From Tubiluchus corallicola (taxonomy: Eukaryota > Priapulida > Priapulimorpha > Priapulimorphida > Tubiluchidae): a stretch of 58,315 nucleotides of DNA. Made by a program: the position numbers and the translations under genes. Each line of letters begins with the position of its first letter. Within the stretch, counting starts at the first letter, position 1. Where the stretch lies: positions 64,001 through 122,315 of the forward strand of contig JAQGDQ010000632.1 in assembly GCA_030141605.1 (NCBI GenBank), written 5' to 3'. This document shows, one piece after another, positions 20,056 through 30,500 of the stretch. The notes under the pieces were generated by a model that worked only from the letters and a program-made list of their open reading frames with translations, had not been told where the DNA came from and ran no database searches.

Positions 20056-20670
20056 TTAGCTGCATCTTTCTGCTTGTGATGCCCTGCTATTAGAACGTTT
20101 CCCGATCAAGGAACCTCCTCCAATTCTTCCTGTGTCAAAAACGTCGGCGGTGGGAACCTGGCTTCTGATATTTCTTGGAATGTAAACCGTCGTTTGGTCA
20201 TTATCGGCCTTGTCTGTAACAAGACAAAGTTATAATGAATGCAAACACAATACTAAGTATTTTGCAGTGCAAGACATATTCAGAAGCCTATTGGATAACA
20301 GTCCCGACAGCCAGTTCATCTACACACAGGATTTAAAATGTACAGAAGACAAATCTGTCTCTCATACAGCAATAACAATAGCAAAGATTCCACACGCAAA
20401 AACTGTAATCCTAAACTCTAAAGTGATGATGATAAATGACTACATTACCAGTTGTTTGGCACTGATACACTATTAACAAAGTCGTAATTACTGCATCCAA
20501 TTTTTCTTGCATCCGAAGATTTAAAAGACTTGGAGTTTCTAAATTCAAAAACTATTGTGATTGTCATTATTCTTCTAATTAATGTCTTATTCATCTATTT
20601 GTTTTCATCGTTGTTTTTGTTATACCTTTTACATCCCCATATAAACGAATGAAGGCGTCATGGTAGAATA
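20056..20670 (-). CDS. Last two exons of an unidentified minus-strand gene
   Basis: Exon 20626-20670 encodes FYHDAFIRLYGDVK; it has a good acceptor (TTTCTCAAAG) and donor (GTATAAC). The last exon, 20056-20213, has acceptor CTTGTTACAG and encodes KADNDQTTVYIPRNIRSQV, then TADVFDTGRIGGGSL and a Ser/Arg-rich end before TAA. The phases fit exactly: the first exon ends with one base and the second supplies two, giving Asp. I do not recognise the protein. No start codon or upstream exon is evident between 20671 and POC1, so earlier exons either overlap POC1 antisense or lie beyond it, which would nest POC1 in an intron. Coding status rests on splice signals and codon quality only. Confidence 0.6.
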
Positions 20671-20873
20671 CTTTGAGAAAAAAACTGATGTTAAATAAAA
20701 TTCACTTCAACTACCTGCGGCGATCAGTTATCAAATTAAAGTAGAGGCAAAATTGAAATTTGTAGTACCAATTTCATATTTTGTGTTAATTTATATTTAC
20801 TTAGAGTAAAGTGTCTGAGACGAAACAGCCACAGTAAGTTTGTTACGTTTCACTTCCTACCGTTAACTTGAAA

Positions 20874-22148
20874 ATGGACTCGTTGGAAGATCCCACACTG
20901 GAACGGCATTTTAAAGGGCACAGAGATGCCATCACATCAGTTGATTTCAACCCAAACATGAAACAACTAATATCGGGTTCGATGGATTCATGCGTGATGG
21001 TCTGGAATTTTAAGCCGCAGACAAGAGCTTATCGATTTACAGGTCATTCAGATGCTGTGACGTGTGTTCAGTTTTCACCATCTGGGCATCTGTTAGCATC
21101 TGCATCCCGTGACAAAACTGTGCGCATTTGGATACCTAGCGTCAAAGCTGAGTCTACGTCTTTCAAAGCGCACACCAGCACTGTCCGGAGTGTTGACTTC
21201 TCATTAGATGGTCAGCATTTGGTTACAGCTGCAGATGATAAATCTGTAAAGGTGTGGACGTTACATCGACAGAAGTTTTTATTTTCATTGCTTGGCCATC
21301 AAAATTGGGTGAGATCAGCAAAGTTCTCACCGGATGGCAGTCTTATAGTTTCTGGCAGTGATGACAAATCAGTGAAAATATGGGATAAAAACAGAAAACA
21401 GTGCATTCATACATTTCCGGATTTGAGCGGGTTTATAAATGAAGTTGCATTTCATCCGTCCGGGACAGTTATAGCTGCAGCAAGTTCTGATCACTGCACT
21501 AGACTCTGGGATGTCAGAGCTAATAAAATTTTGCAGAAGTATGAAGCGCACACTGGTTCTGTAACAAGTTTATCATTTCATCCATCTGGTAACTACATGA
21601 TCACATCAGCCACTGATGGAACATTGAAAGTCTTAGATTTGCTAGAAGGAAGGCTGTTTTACACATTACATGGGCACCAGGGAAGTGTGAATTCAGTTGT
21701 ATTCTCAAGACAAGGCAATTATTTTGCTTCTGGTGCAGCGGATAATCAGGTGATGATATGGAAAACCAACTTTGATTCCATAGACTACAGTGAAACATTA
21801 CGTGCCGAGCGTCGGCACACTGAAGTGGCTCCGCCTACACACAGAAAAGTACGTAATGGTTTTGCGGAAGATGACATTGATTATCCTACAATACATAATG
21901 TTACTCCGCGTTCGCCAGTATCTTCGATTAGTGGAGTAGGCCCGCAACGTCAAGAAGAATCCCAGCAAATCATTAATGAAGCACAATCTTCAGATTTGCC
22001 ACCACAGCTTACTCAAACCCTGGAACATGTTGTAAGACAGATAGACATTTTAACCCAAACTGTATCTGTACTAGAACAAAGATTAACCTTAACAGAAAAC
22101 AAACTTCAAGATGTTGCGAAAAATGTGGAGAGCTCTAAGAAACCCTGA
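20874..22148 (+). CDS. POC1: POC1 centriolar WD40 protein, single exon
   Basis: Component of centrioles and basal bodies needed for centriole stability and ciliogenesis. The 424-residue protein begins [16 protein letters not shown], close to the vertebrate [12 protein letters not shown] start. The in-frame TTG two codons earlier (20868) is not used; GAAAATGG gives the ATG a good context. Seven WD40 repeats span about residues 11-300, with [30 protein letters not shown] and [11 protein letters not shown]. After a variable linker, the C terminus (about 373-424) holds [20 protein letters not shown], the coiled-coil POC1 signature. Length lies between human POC1A (407) and POC1B (478). The coding region has no intron, unlike its neighbour XPG. 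CACAGTAAGTTT at 20830-20841 could be a 5' UTR donor. Confidence 0.95.
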   Translation: MDSLEDPTLERHFKGHRDAITSVDFNPNMKQLISGSMDSCVMVWNFKPQTRAYRFTGHSDAVTCVQFSPSGHLLASASRDKTVRIWIPSVKAESTSFKAHTSTVRSVDFSLDGQHLVTAADDKSVKVWTLHRQKFLFSLLGHQNWVRSAKFSPDGSLIVSGSDDKSVKIWDKNRKQCIHTFPDLSGFINEVAFHPSGTVIAAASSDHCTRLWDVRANKILQKYEAHTGSVTSLSFHPSGNYMITSATDGTLKVLDLLEGRLFYTLHGHQGSVNSVVFSRQGNYFASGAADNQVMIWKTNFDSIDYSETLRAERRHTEVAPPTHRKVRNGFAEDDIDYPTIHNVTPRSPVSSISGVGPQRQEESQQIINEAQSSDLPPQLTQTLEHVVRQIDILTQTVSVLEQRLTLTENKLQDVAKNVESSKKP

Positions 22149-22689
22149 AACTATATAAGATGAAGCTACCTTAGATAGCAACATCATAATTCGATGGAAT
22201 TGCTTCTATTTCTATCTATCTTAAGCAAACTTAATTTTGTTGTACATATATAGTGGTACTATAAATTATTTGAAACGTACACTGAGATGATGTCTTAAAG
22301 ACAGTTTTATTCTCACAGGAATCACTGATTTATGATCCGGTACAGCTATGCAGTATGCCTATTCACATGCATTCATTTTTCTTATTGATTTTTGGTTGCA
22401 CGTAATTAAAATGGTTTTGATTGTGATTACTTGTCACTGCGATTATATACCATGAAATTTTAGTTTCATTACCAATTACTCCAAATGTGCCTGCTTAAAC
22501 TGTTTAAATGTGCCTTTTCCTCAATTTCAAAAAGTTGGAAATATAAAGGTGTAACTGAGACTAGTTAACATAAGCTGCTAGTAGTTTTTATTAATCAACT
22601 GCCTTCACTTGCTTCACACATTTGCAGCACAAAACTCCACATGCTTATAATCTGCCAGACTTGTTGGCATCCTTCTGTCTTCGGAAGAC
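22149..22689. other. POC1 3' flank
   Basis: AT-rich; an ATTAAA at about 22405 is a possible poly(A) signal. Nothing else recognised. Confidence 0.4.
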
Positions 22690-23165
22690 AATGGAGTGTG
22701 CGCCAAGAGAGTCAGTTATTGATCACATTGATGAAGCTGCAGCATCGACTGTGACTGAGCAGTCCGATCCTTGAACCACTGGAGTGGCCTCTCCAGGGTG
22801 CACGCCTGGGCAAGGTGTATGGAGATCCTGAGTTGCCCAGACAACAGGAACCCCCTCTCTTTCTCCTTGGTGTAGTCCAAAGGAAAGCAGAGCGATACGT
22901 TTGGCACCAGGTTGGCTGCCGGAATCAGTGAGCATCCTGCACTGGTCCGCCTTCGGAGCTCCACTCCTGATTTGGAAGGTTTACTCCTCTACACATGGCC
23001 GTTGGGTCACATGACCTCCTCCGCCCTCTAGCCGTTGGCTGCTTGTGCAGTTCCTCCGCCTAGTGTCGAGATACAGTGTGGGCATCCAGCACTGCCGGAC
23101 TACTGTGTAAGAAATTGGCACAACTACATGTTTTACCTGCACATCCTGACTACGTCAGCATCTTC
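22690..23165. repeat. GC-rich interspersed repeat, probably retroelement fragment
   Basis: About 420 bases of markedly higher GC than the surroundings, with abrupt edges near 22690 and 23110. Both strands carry short open frames but none with recognisable domains. It is likely a fragment of a retroelement; the class cannot be told from this copy. Confidence 0.4.
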
Positions 23166-25209
23166 TTTAGTACAATCATCAATTTACATGTAAAATGATT
23201 TGTAGCTGGTTAGAATTAATAACATCTATAAGCTACACATAATTCCAGAGTATTTTTATTGAGTTTTTACAATTTGACATCTACTGGCTGTCTACATTTT
23301 GAAAATGACTTCATTATGCAACAAAGAAGTAAAAAGTATGATGGGATAAAAGCAACTCAAGTTTTTGAATTTTTTACTTAAGTACGGGTTTACTTAAGTA
23401 AACAAGATGCTTTGACTTTTAAACAGGTAGAGAACAAACCTAATACGTACTTGTTTAGACAATAAACAAAGTGCAACTAAAATGACCCTATCACTTTCAG
23501 GACTCATTCATATTAGCAGTGCATCTGTACAATGTAATTTACATTAGACAAATATTAGATATGTTTTTAATTTAAAGCAAGAATCCGATCATGTACAGTG
23601 TAGATACGTACCTATCTTTTTAGAAAAGTTTACAAAATAGAATTTATGCTAGCATAAGTACAGATATACATGTAATGGCAAATCAGAAATGTAGTGATTT
23701 AGCTTCACCCACACCTAACTGATAAATGATATTGCACTGAAAGTGAAATTAAAACGTTAGCATCAGGTCAGTATAAGATATTGCAAATCTCAATAGAATG
23801 AAGTGCACTATAGTAGTCCAAGGTGTGAAATTTACCAAAAAACTTTCTATAATGTGAAGTAACAATTTTTCAGAGTAAACACTGTAAATCATTTGCAGCA
23901 AAATATTTCTAACTGCTATGAGAACAAATTAACTGGAAGAAAGCCTTAGATTGGCAGAGCAAAAAATAAAAGAAGCTGCTAAAAACATGTTATTTGTACA
24001 AATCTATGACAATTCTTAAGATTAATCTGGTTTGCTGATTTTAATTAAAGAGTTTACTATAGTAAAAAGTGTACCTTGATTTTTAAACAGGTAGAGAATA
24101 AACCCAATATTTTTCTTGGTTCCACCAATTTAAAAGTGAAATTCTTATAAAAAAAACTCCCCAAGCTGTTCAAGGGCTAGGAATGTCATGCCCTGCATCA
24201 TGTTCAATATGCAGCAGAGTATATTATTCTAGTTTAGATGGAACGTATACCATTCCTCGTTGTCATGGACATTGTCAACTTGAGAGTGACATGCTAAACT
24301 CTTTTAAGTATGTTGATTTGATTCATTTATATGCATTATTAAAAAAACAGTGGTATCTTATTTCAGAATTCAGCCCTTAAACCCACAACTTACAGCGTCT
24401 CAAGTTAAGCCAGCATCCTGCACCTCAACTATTTCACTGATGCAGTAATAGTAGTTATACATTATTATAAATATGCAACAGTCATGGCCATCAATTAGTA
24501 ATTAAATAATGACGTTGAGAACTAGAATGTTTATAGTGAGTTAAATATTAGCTAAATGTTAATTAATGATTTGTTGTCCAAATATGTAAAGTATTTAATG
24601 TATTACTAACATTAAACGCGTCGCGAGCTTGTGCGCAAATCATTGGCCAGATCAAGTTCGTGTTGAACTGCAAGAGGGACAAGTTGCGACTTTTTGTCAT
24701 AGCGAAATTCGGGACTTTTCGGTTAATTGGTTGGACTAGACTTACGAGAAACTTATCAAGCTTAATTTAAATGGTCTAATGGCAGCATAATAATTTATCA
24801 TGTTTAGTTTTCCTCAGGACAACCGCATAATTTCAAAATGTTTTAAGTTTTTAACTAAAGGTAGGTCTAGCGGTTATTGTCTAGGCCATATATTTAGCTT
24901 CATAAACTTATAGTTATACAGTAATTAAGATGTTACTGTTAGTGCATATTATACAGATTAATATACGCAGAGGTGACGAAAGACGATACGGTCACCTAGC
25001 ATTCACCTCTAATTAGATGTTATTAACATTGTGCTAGTGGCAATTAATCAAAGTGATATATACATAATTCATAAAAATAACAAGGCAAACATGTCTATAT
25101 GCATACATTACTTAAACGCATACCTATACATACATACACTGAGAATGAGATTAGATATTAGACTGATGAGAATAGTAAGATAAATAATACAGTAGATTAG
25201 TAATACAAT

Positions 25210-25246
25210 AAATGTCGCACTCCCTAGATCTAGGAGTGCGACATTT
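25210..25246. repeat. Near-perfect palindrome
   Basis: AAATGTCGCACTCC and GGAGTGCGACATTT are complementary around CTAGATCTA, with a single unpaired C. A run of T follows. Confidence 0.7.
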
Positions 25247-25940
25247 TTTCAATGGCTCCACTTTCATTTGTCTTAATAACAGTGAGATGTTTGCTTCTGC
25301 TAAGTTTTTGCCATTGACTTATATCATAATTATAAGGAGATCCCTTTATAAGGTGGAATTTCACTCATGTTTTTGCCAGTTTCACTAAATTCAACTGGAA
25401 TTTTGGAATGTAAATTTTACAAAAAAGAGTTGGAAATCACAACATTGTTAACTTAATTAGGCTGATCGTTTCAGTTTAACGAAACTTTAATCCCAGTGTT
25501 AAATTACAATTTCTTTTCCACTACAAGTGCTTTAGTTAACTTTACTTTTCTTGAACAGCATTTTGCATACATGCAATTAGTGTTACTGCATCTGTTATCA
25601 CTACTCACATTTGTATATTAAGGATAATCAGCCGGAATAAAACAGGCCTACTTGTAATCAAATTGCAAGTGACTTTATAGATCAGACATATATAAACGAA
25701 AAATACAAAATGTAAGGAAATTGTTCGCAGTATCGAAACATATCGAGTCGGTGCCCAAGGTTAAATATTGGATAAGAAAAAAAGCAATATCGAACAGCAC
25801 TAGAAGTTTTACCATTGAATTTCTCAAACAAAGTTTTAGCTGAATTACAAGTGTTAAATTGTTGTCACAACTGAGATGCATTACTGAAAAAATATAACCA
25901 TGTATTATGAAAGTGTCTTGTTAAGTGAATTTTCATATTA

Positions 25941-25984
25941 AATTTTGCGACTTGAGGAGAGAAACTCTCCTCAAGTGCAAATTA
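25941..25984. repeat. Perfect 12-bp-stem hairpin with extended arms
   Basis: ACTTGAGGAGAG at 25950-25961 pairs fully with CTCTCCTCAAGT at 25965-25976 around AAA. Outside it, AATTTTGC and GCAAATT continue the pairing with small bulges. Confidence 0.75.
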
Positions 25985-26297
25985 GATTTATACTTTCTTT
26001 TTGTCTATTTAAGGTTTATTTTTTGCCAATTTGCAATTTCACTCTTCGGTCGCATAGCAAAAACTTATTTGTTACTTCTGTTATAAATTCCATTCAAAAT
26101 TTTACTTTTATGATGAATTTATTTATAATAATATTGTCCTGTCCCAGGTAAATAATAGTTTGTTTGTACATTTTAGATTAAAAGACGACTAGAAAGTTTA
26201 TTGAAAGCATTAACGAAGTTTACTATCCATATTCATTGTGGTTAATGTAGAATATGACAAGCTATTTGTGATGCCATTTTACTGAAACACTTCAGAT

Positions 26298-27137
26298 ATG
26301 GCAGGTAGTTTTGATCCAAATGATAAATCTTCTTGGTATTTTGGAGCAATGGGCCGTGAAGAGGCCAACAGGATCCTGCAAGCCGAAAGGGAAACTGGGG
26401 TGTTCTTAGTTCGTGACAGCTCTACCATACCCGGTGACTATGTACTCAGTGTTAAAGAAGATAACAAAGTCAGTCATTACATAGTAAACAAGACTCATCA
26501 TGAAGAACAAGTCAAGTTCCGTATTGGTGATCAGATGTTTCCTGATTTTCCTAGCCTCTTGCGTTTCTACAAACTCCATTATCTTGACACCACGTCTTTA
26601 ATACGGCCAGCTCCGAAGCAAGTTGAGAAGGTCGTGGCAAGGTATGACTTTGATGGAAGAGACCCGGACGATCTGCCTTTCCGCAAAGGAGAGGTGTTAG
26701 AAGTAATCAACAAAGATGAGTTACAATGGTGGACTGCACAAAATTCTTCTGGTCAGATTGGTTCCATACCAGTTAACTATGTCCAAAGGTTTGATGAGTC
26801 AATGAATACGGACTCAGACTCGCGAAACCAATCACAGCCTCAACATGGCCGTAGTTCTTTAACTTCGCCCATTAGCCGCGTGAGTTCTGGTGATGCGCCT
26901 TCGTACAGACCTCGCACTCTGCCAGCTTATGCACGAGTAAAACAAGCACGCAATCCTTGTGCTTATGATAATACTCAACTTAAACTAGAGGTGGGTGATA
27001 TTATAAAAGTTTTGGAAATGAGCGTCAGTGGACAGTGGAAGGGTGATCTTGACGGCAAGATTGGACATTTTCCTTTTACACACGTAGAGTTTATTGATCC
27101 AAAGGACAATGAAACCGACGGAGTGGATCAGTTATAA
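26298..27137 (+). CDS. CRK: CRK adaptor protein, SH2-SH3-SH3, single exon
   Basis: Cytoplasmic adaptor linking phosphotyrosine sites (p130Cas/paxillin type) to proline-rich effectors (C3G, DOCK180, Abl). The 279 residues give an SH2 domain at about 13-104 with FLVRDSS (Arg39 binds phosphotyrosine) and the family-specific HYLDTTSLI. The N-terminal SH3 is at about 110-166 (ARYDFDG, QWW, IPVNYV) and the C-terminal SH3 at about 209-268 (GQWKGDLDG, GHFPFTHV). It is close in length to human CRK-II (304); the shortfall is the missing proline-rich SH2 insert and a shorter linker. The linker (167-208) contains no YxxP, the Abl phosphorylation motif used for autoinhibition in vertebrate CRK; Tyr203 and Tyr211 are the only linker-side tyrosines. 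The coding region is uninterrupted. Poly(A) candidates are AATAAA at 27759 and 27946. Confidence 0.95.
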   Translation: MAGSFDPNDKSSWYFGAMGREEANRILQAERETGVFLVRDSSTIPGDYVLSVKEDNKVSHYIVNKTHHEEQVKFRIGDQMFPDFPSLLRFYKLHYLDTTSLIRPAPKQVEKVVARYDFDGRDPDDLPFRKGEVLEVINKDELQWWTAQNSSGQIGSIPVNYVQRFDESMNTDSDSRNQSQPQHGRSSLTSPISRVSSGDAPSYRPRTLPAYARVKQARNPCAYDNTQLKLEVGDIIKVLEMSVSGQWKGDLDGKIGHFPFTHVEFIDPKDNETDGVDQL

Positions 27138-27273
27138 TCAAGTGAGAGTATCATTTTAGAAGACTTTTATGGTTTGGACGAATCTACACACAACATCAAT
27201 GTGACAATTTTGTGCCACGAAGTTAAATATTCAGCAACAGTTTACCTGTAATCTTTAATGAATAGATAGGCCC

Positions 27274-27279
27274 TTTATT
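27274..27279 (-). terminator. FBXO36 poly(A) signal candidate
   Basis: AATAAA on the minus strand, 117 bases past the FBXO36 stop. It lies between the CRK stop and the CRK poly(A) candidates. Confidence 0.5.
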
Positions 27280-27395
27280 TAGTTTTGATCATTAAGTTTT
27301 TAATTTCTGAACTTTGCGTAAGTGCACAAACCTTTTATATAACTTTATGAATCCAAAACCGTTAATCACTGTTTTCCGGATGAAATTTATAAATA

Positions 27396-27560
27396 CTAAA
27401 GAAATTTATGTAAATTTAGGCTCACCCTTAGCTGGAGCTTGTGCGTAAAAAATAATTTCCGCCAGCCGTATTTATCACCTAGCGCCCACATTTTCTCGTT
27501 CAGTTTAGTGGGACAGTTTTCTGCGTATAGCACCTTCCAAAGTTGATCGCTCCAGCATAA
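27396..27560 (-). CDS. FBXO36: FBXO36 exon 4
   Basis: Acceptor TTTTCTCTAG at 27570-27561. Encodes LCWSDQLWKVLYAENCP to KLQLRVSLNLHKFL and a TAG at 27398-27396. It lies wholly antisense to the CRK 3' flank. Confidence 0.9.
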   Translation of the reverse strand, partial: LCWSDQLWKVLYAENCPTKLNEKMWALGDKYGWRKLFFTHKLQLRVSLNLHKFL

Positions 27561-30500
27561 CTAGAGAAAAAAGCATCTAAACTACCAATAGTGCACCAGC
27601 AGCACACTAGTGAATGATGAATCTAGACACAATCATGCATGGTGAACTGTTGTGCACAACCTGAGTAAATTAGGTATAGTAGATTATAGTTGTATTGATG
27701 CCAGTCTCACCCAGAAGTTACTCTTAGAACTCTCTCATTTTGCATGATGACATGTTTTAATAAATAGTATAGTAATTTATTAAGCAGGTATGTATAGGCC
27801 AGTTTTGTCTACGTCACTTGATGAATTTGGGAATGTCACTAGTTAAGTAGCCTATGTTATATCGTTTTATGATTAGCTAGATATGATAGGCATAAATTTG
27901 TTACTTGTTTTGATCAATTTATGCAATTTGATAAGTGATAGATTTAATAAAAGCTGAGTTTCCAATGCACATTCTTGCCCTATGGAAAGCCTTCTTTTAT
28001 TATAAGTTCTTTGCATGGGCCTAAATCTCAGAAAAAACACCATACAAGCCAGTTATTTTAATGTTTTTTTTATTTCGTATGATGATCATCAGTACAGCAA
28101 TCAATGATCCGCATTATATTCGTGTAACTAAAGGACATTAAGTAACAATACACACATTTGGACAATATAAGTAGTTAATGCCTTTCGTGAATACTGTCAT
28201 TAAAATGATTATTTTTCCGCAAAATAATCGGTTCTTAGAGTTGAACATTTTTATACAAATATTCTCGCGATTTTTCAAAGCTCTTCAACTTTATTCACTG
28301 ATTTTTCAAGTTCAAATTTATTTTTACTTCGACAAAAGTAAAAATTTGTTTTTTTTGTTCGGTGCATAACTTCCTGAAAATTTACCATAAATTAGCCTGT
28401 AATTATTTCGTACAACAATGGACTTGCCAGACTAAATAATTATCCCCTTCTGCGCAATGTTATTAAAAAACTTATAAGGACTATTTTTATATGTTACTTT
28501 AACTGTGCATAAATCATTTGATTTGAATGCTGAAATTGTGTACTTGCATGAAATACTAGTAAACATATATCAGTTTAGTTGTAATTGTTTCAATTTTATC
28601 TGTCACTTCTCTTTTGTTAAGCCTGTACAGTATTGCAGTTAAATAAATTTTCTCGTTAGTAAAAAATTTCCTAGTTTCTCAATCACTTTCCGGCTAAAGT
28701 TTACCCCATACACAAGAAATTAGTTTGTGAAGCGGGTTAGGGTTGAGGTTCTAGTTAGGTTTAGGGTTCGAGTGTTTAAATTGTGTGGGGAATTGTAAAC
28801 TCCTTCCCAGTTTTCTTTCATATCATCAATTTTGCCTTATTGATTATTTCTGTCAACTTTGGGATGGAAAATAAAGATGGAACAAAGTGACCTTGGCATT
28901 ATAATGATGTGCATTGATATATACATGTATATATGTGACTATGGAAATATGGACGTTTCTTTTGCCAAAAACACAGGCATTAAGCTAGCTTGGCACTATA
29001 AAACAGGCATTATACCAAGGTTTGACTGTATGGGTGATGACACCTATATTATGGGTGATACTTTTACTTCGTTAGGAAAGAGTTTGTACTTCCCTTACCT
29101 CTCTGAACTGTTTGGAGGTTTGACCCAAGGCAAATATTGACGTCAAGTCCAGTAAAGAGATGATCTTCAGAAGAACTTTGCGAGGAAGACGAGCTAGATA
29201 GTCAATCTGTCCAGTTACCAAATTCTTAGCATATTCTAACACATTGGGGCCAAAGACTCGTCTTATTTCACCTAAACACAAAAATTTGAATCTGGTTGTA
29301 ATGCGTGTTTCTTTGTACTACAAAATTTCAAAGCCTAGTATAGGTAGTATCAGAGATTTTTATATTCATATTACATTTAAACTGGTACTATTTAAACTGC
29401 AACAAAACACTCTTCATAAATAAAGTTTAAAAAAATTCATCTTTAAGTTTTATGTCACATTAGTGCTGCCTTATTAAACATGGGCTAGCATTGGCAGTAA
29501 TGTTGTGCAAAACTTGTAAATTTAAACTCTCACGATGACCATTAGGTGCAGTCATTCTAGTGGTAAAATGTTTCAGACAAGTTTAAATAACATTGCATAA
29601 AAGTTTAAAAAATAAAGCATTCACAGCTCACGCTGCGCTAACTAAGCAAAACTACTTATTAGTTATTTTATATTGTTAATGTGTTTTTTGGTGAATTAGT
29701 TGTGCGTACTGGGATAGCAATGCAGTAACGTTTTACCATTTGGCACAAACATTTAAATTACTGAAAAATTTCTTTTCCAATTACATAATCGTAAGCGTAA
29801 TCCTAGCCAATACAACTCTGTAAAGAAAGTTTATTTGGATATACTGTACTTTTCTTCCACATGAAATGTTAAATAAACTAGGGACATCCTACCAAAATCT
29901 CAACTTTAAACTGTGACGTTTAAAAATATACTGAGCTTTCATCAATGCTGAGTAGCTAAATACATTTATCAGTGTTATACTATGAAGACCAGAAAATCTT
30001 ACATACATCATTTAAGCAAATAGCTGTAAGCCTGTATGGGGCCACAAGAGAGGGCTTAATGGCAAGAATTAACAGTTAACCATTTTGCATATTGTATTGT
30101 GCTTATTGTACCTGAGTACGAATAAATAGTAATAATAATATAATAATAACAACTAGCTCCAAGTATGCAGAATTTTGCCACTGACTAATTGTAAGTGATA
30201 ATAACCGTAAATTTGTATAGCTCCATAAACTTAATACAATAGTTAAGACGTTAATACATGTAATAGGAGCAGAGGTGTCAAAAGATCATGCGCCTGAGTG
30301 AATTTGAAGCAGCTAAGCTAGACTGGTACCAGGATTATTTACCATGCATCTTCTCATCGTACATGAAATCTTCAAATGTGTCAGTGGTTTCACCAGGGCT
30401 TAGTCTGGCTTCACTGGATCTGGGTGTAATCTTCCAAGATCTAAAGTATACCTAGAAAACATTTCAATGATAATTTGGTAAATTCTAACTTAATTTCTCT

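Larger units (their letters stand above)
23166..26297. other. Intergenic region before CRK
   Basis: AT-rich. It contains two strong hairpins (25210-25246 and 25941-25984) and a short GC-richer stretch at 24610-24745 without a convincing exon structure. TTCAG at 26291-26295, just before the CRK start codon, could be the acceptor of a 5' UTR intron. Confidence 0.4.

Noticed and set aside
20868-20873. Earlier TTG start for POC1
   Set aside because: The ATG at 20874 gives the conserved N terminus with a good context; TTG initiation is not needed.
22716-22964. Minus-strand frame in the GC-rich island as a gene
   Set aside because: No domain or splice context, and composition typical of a repeat fragment.
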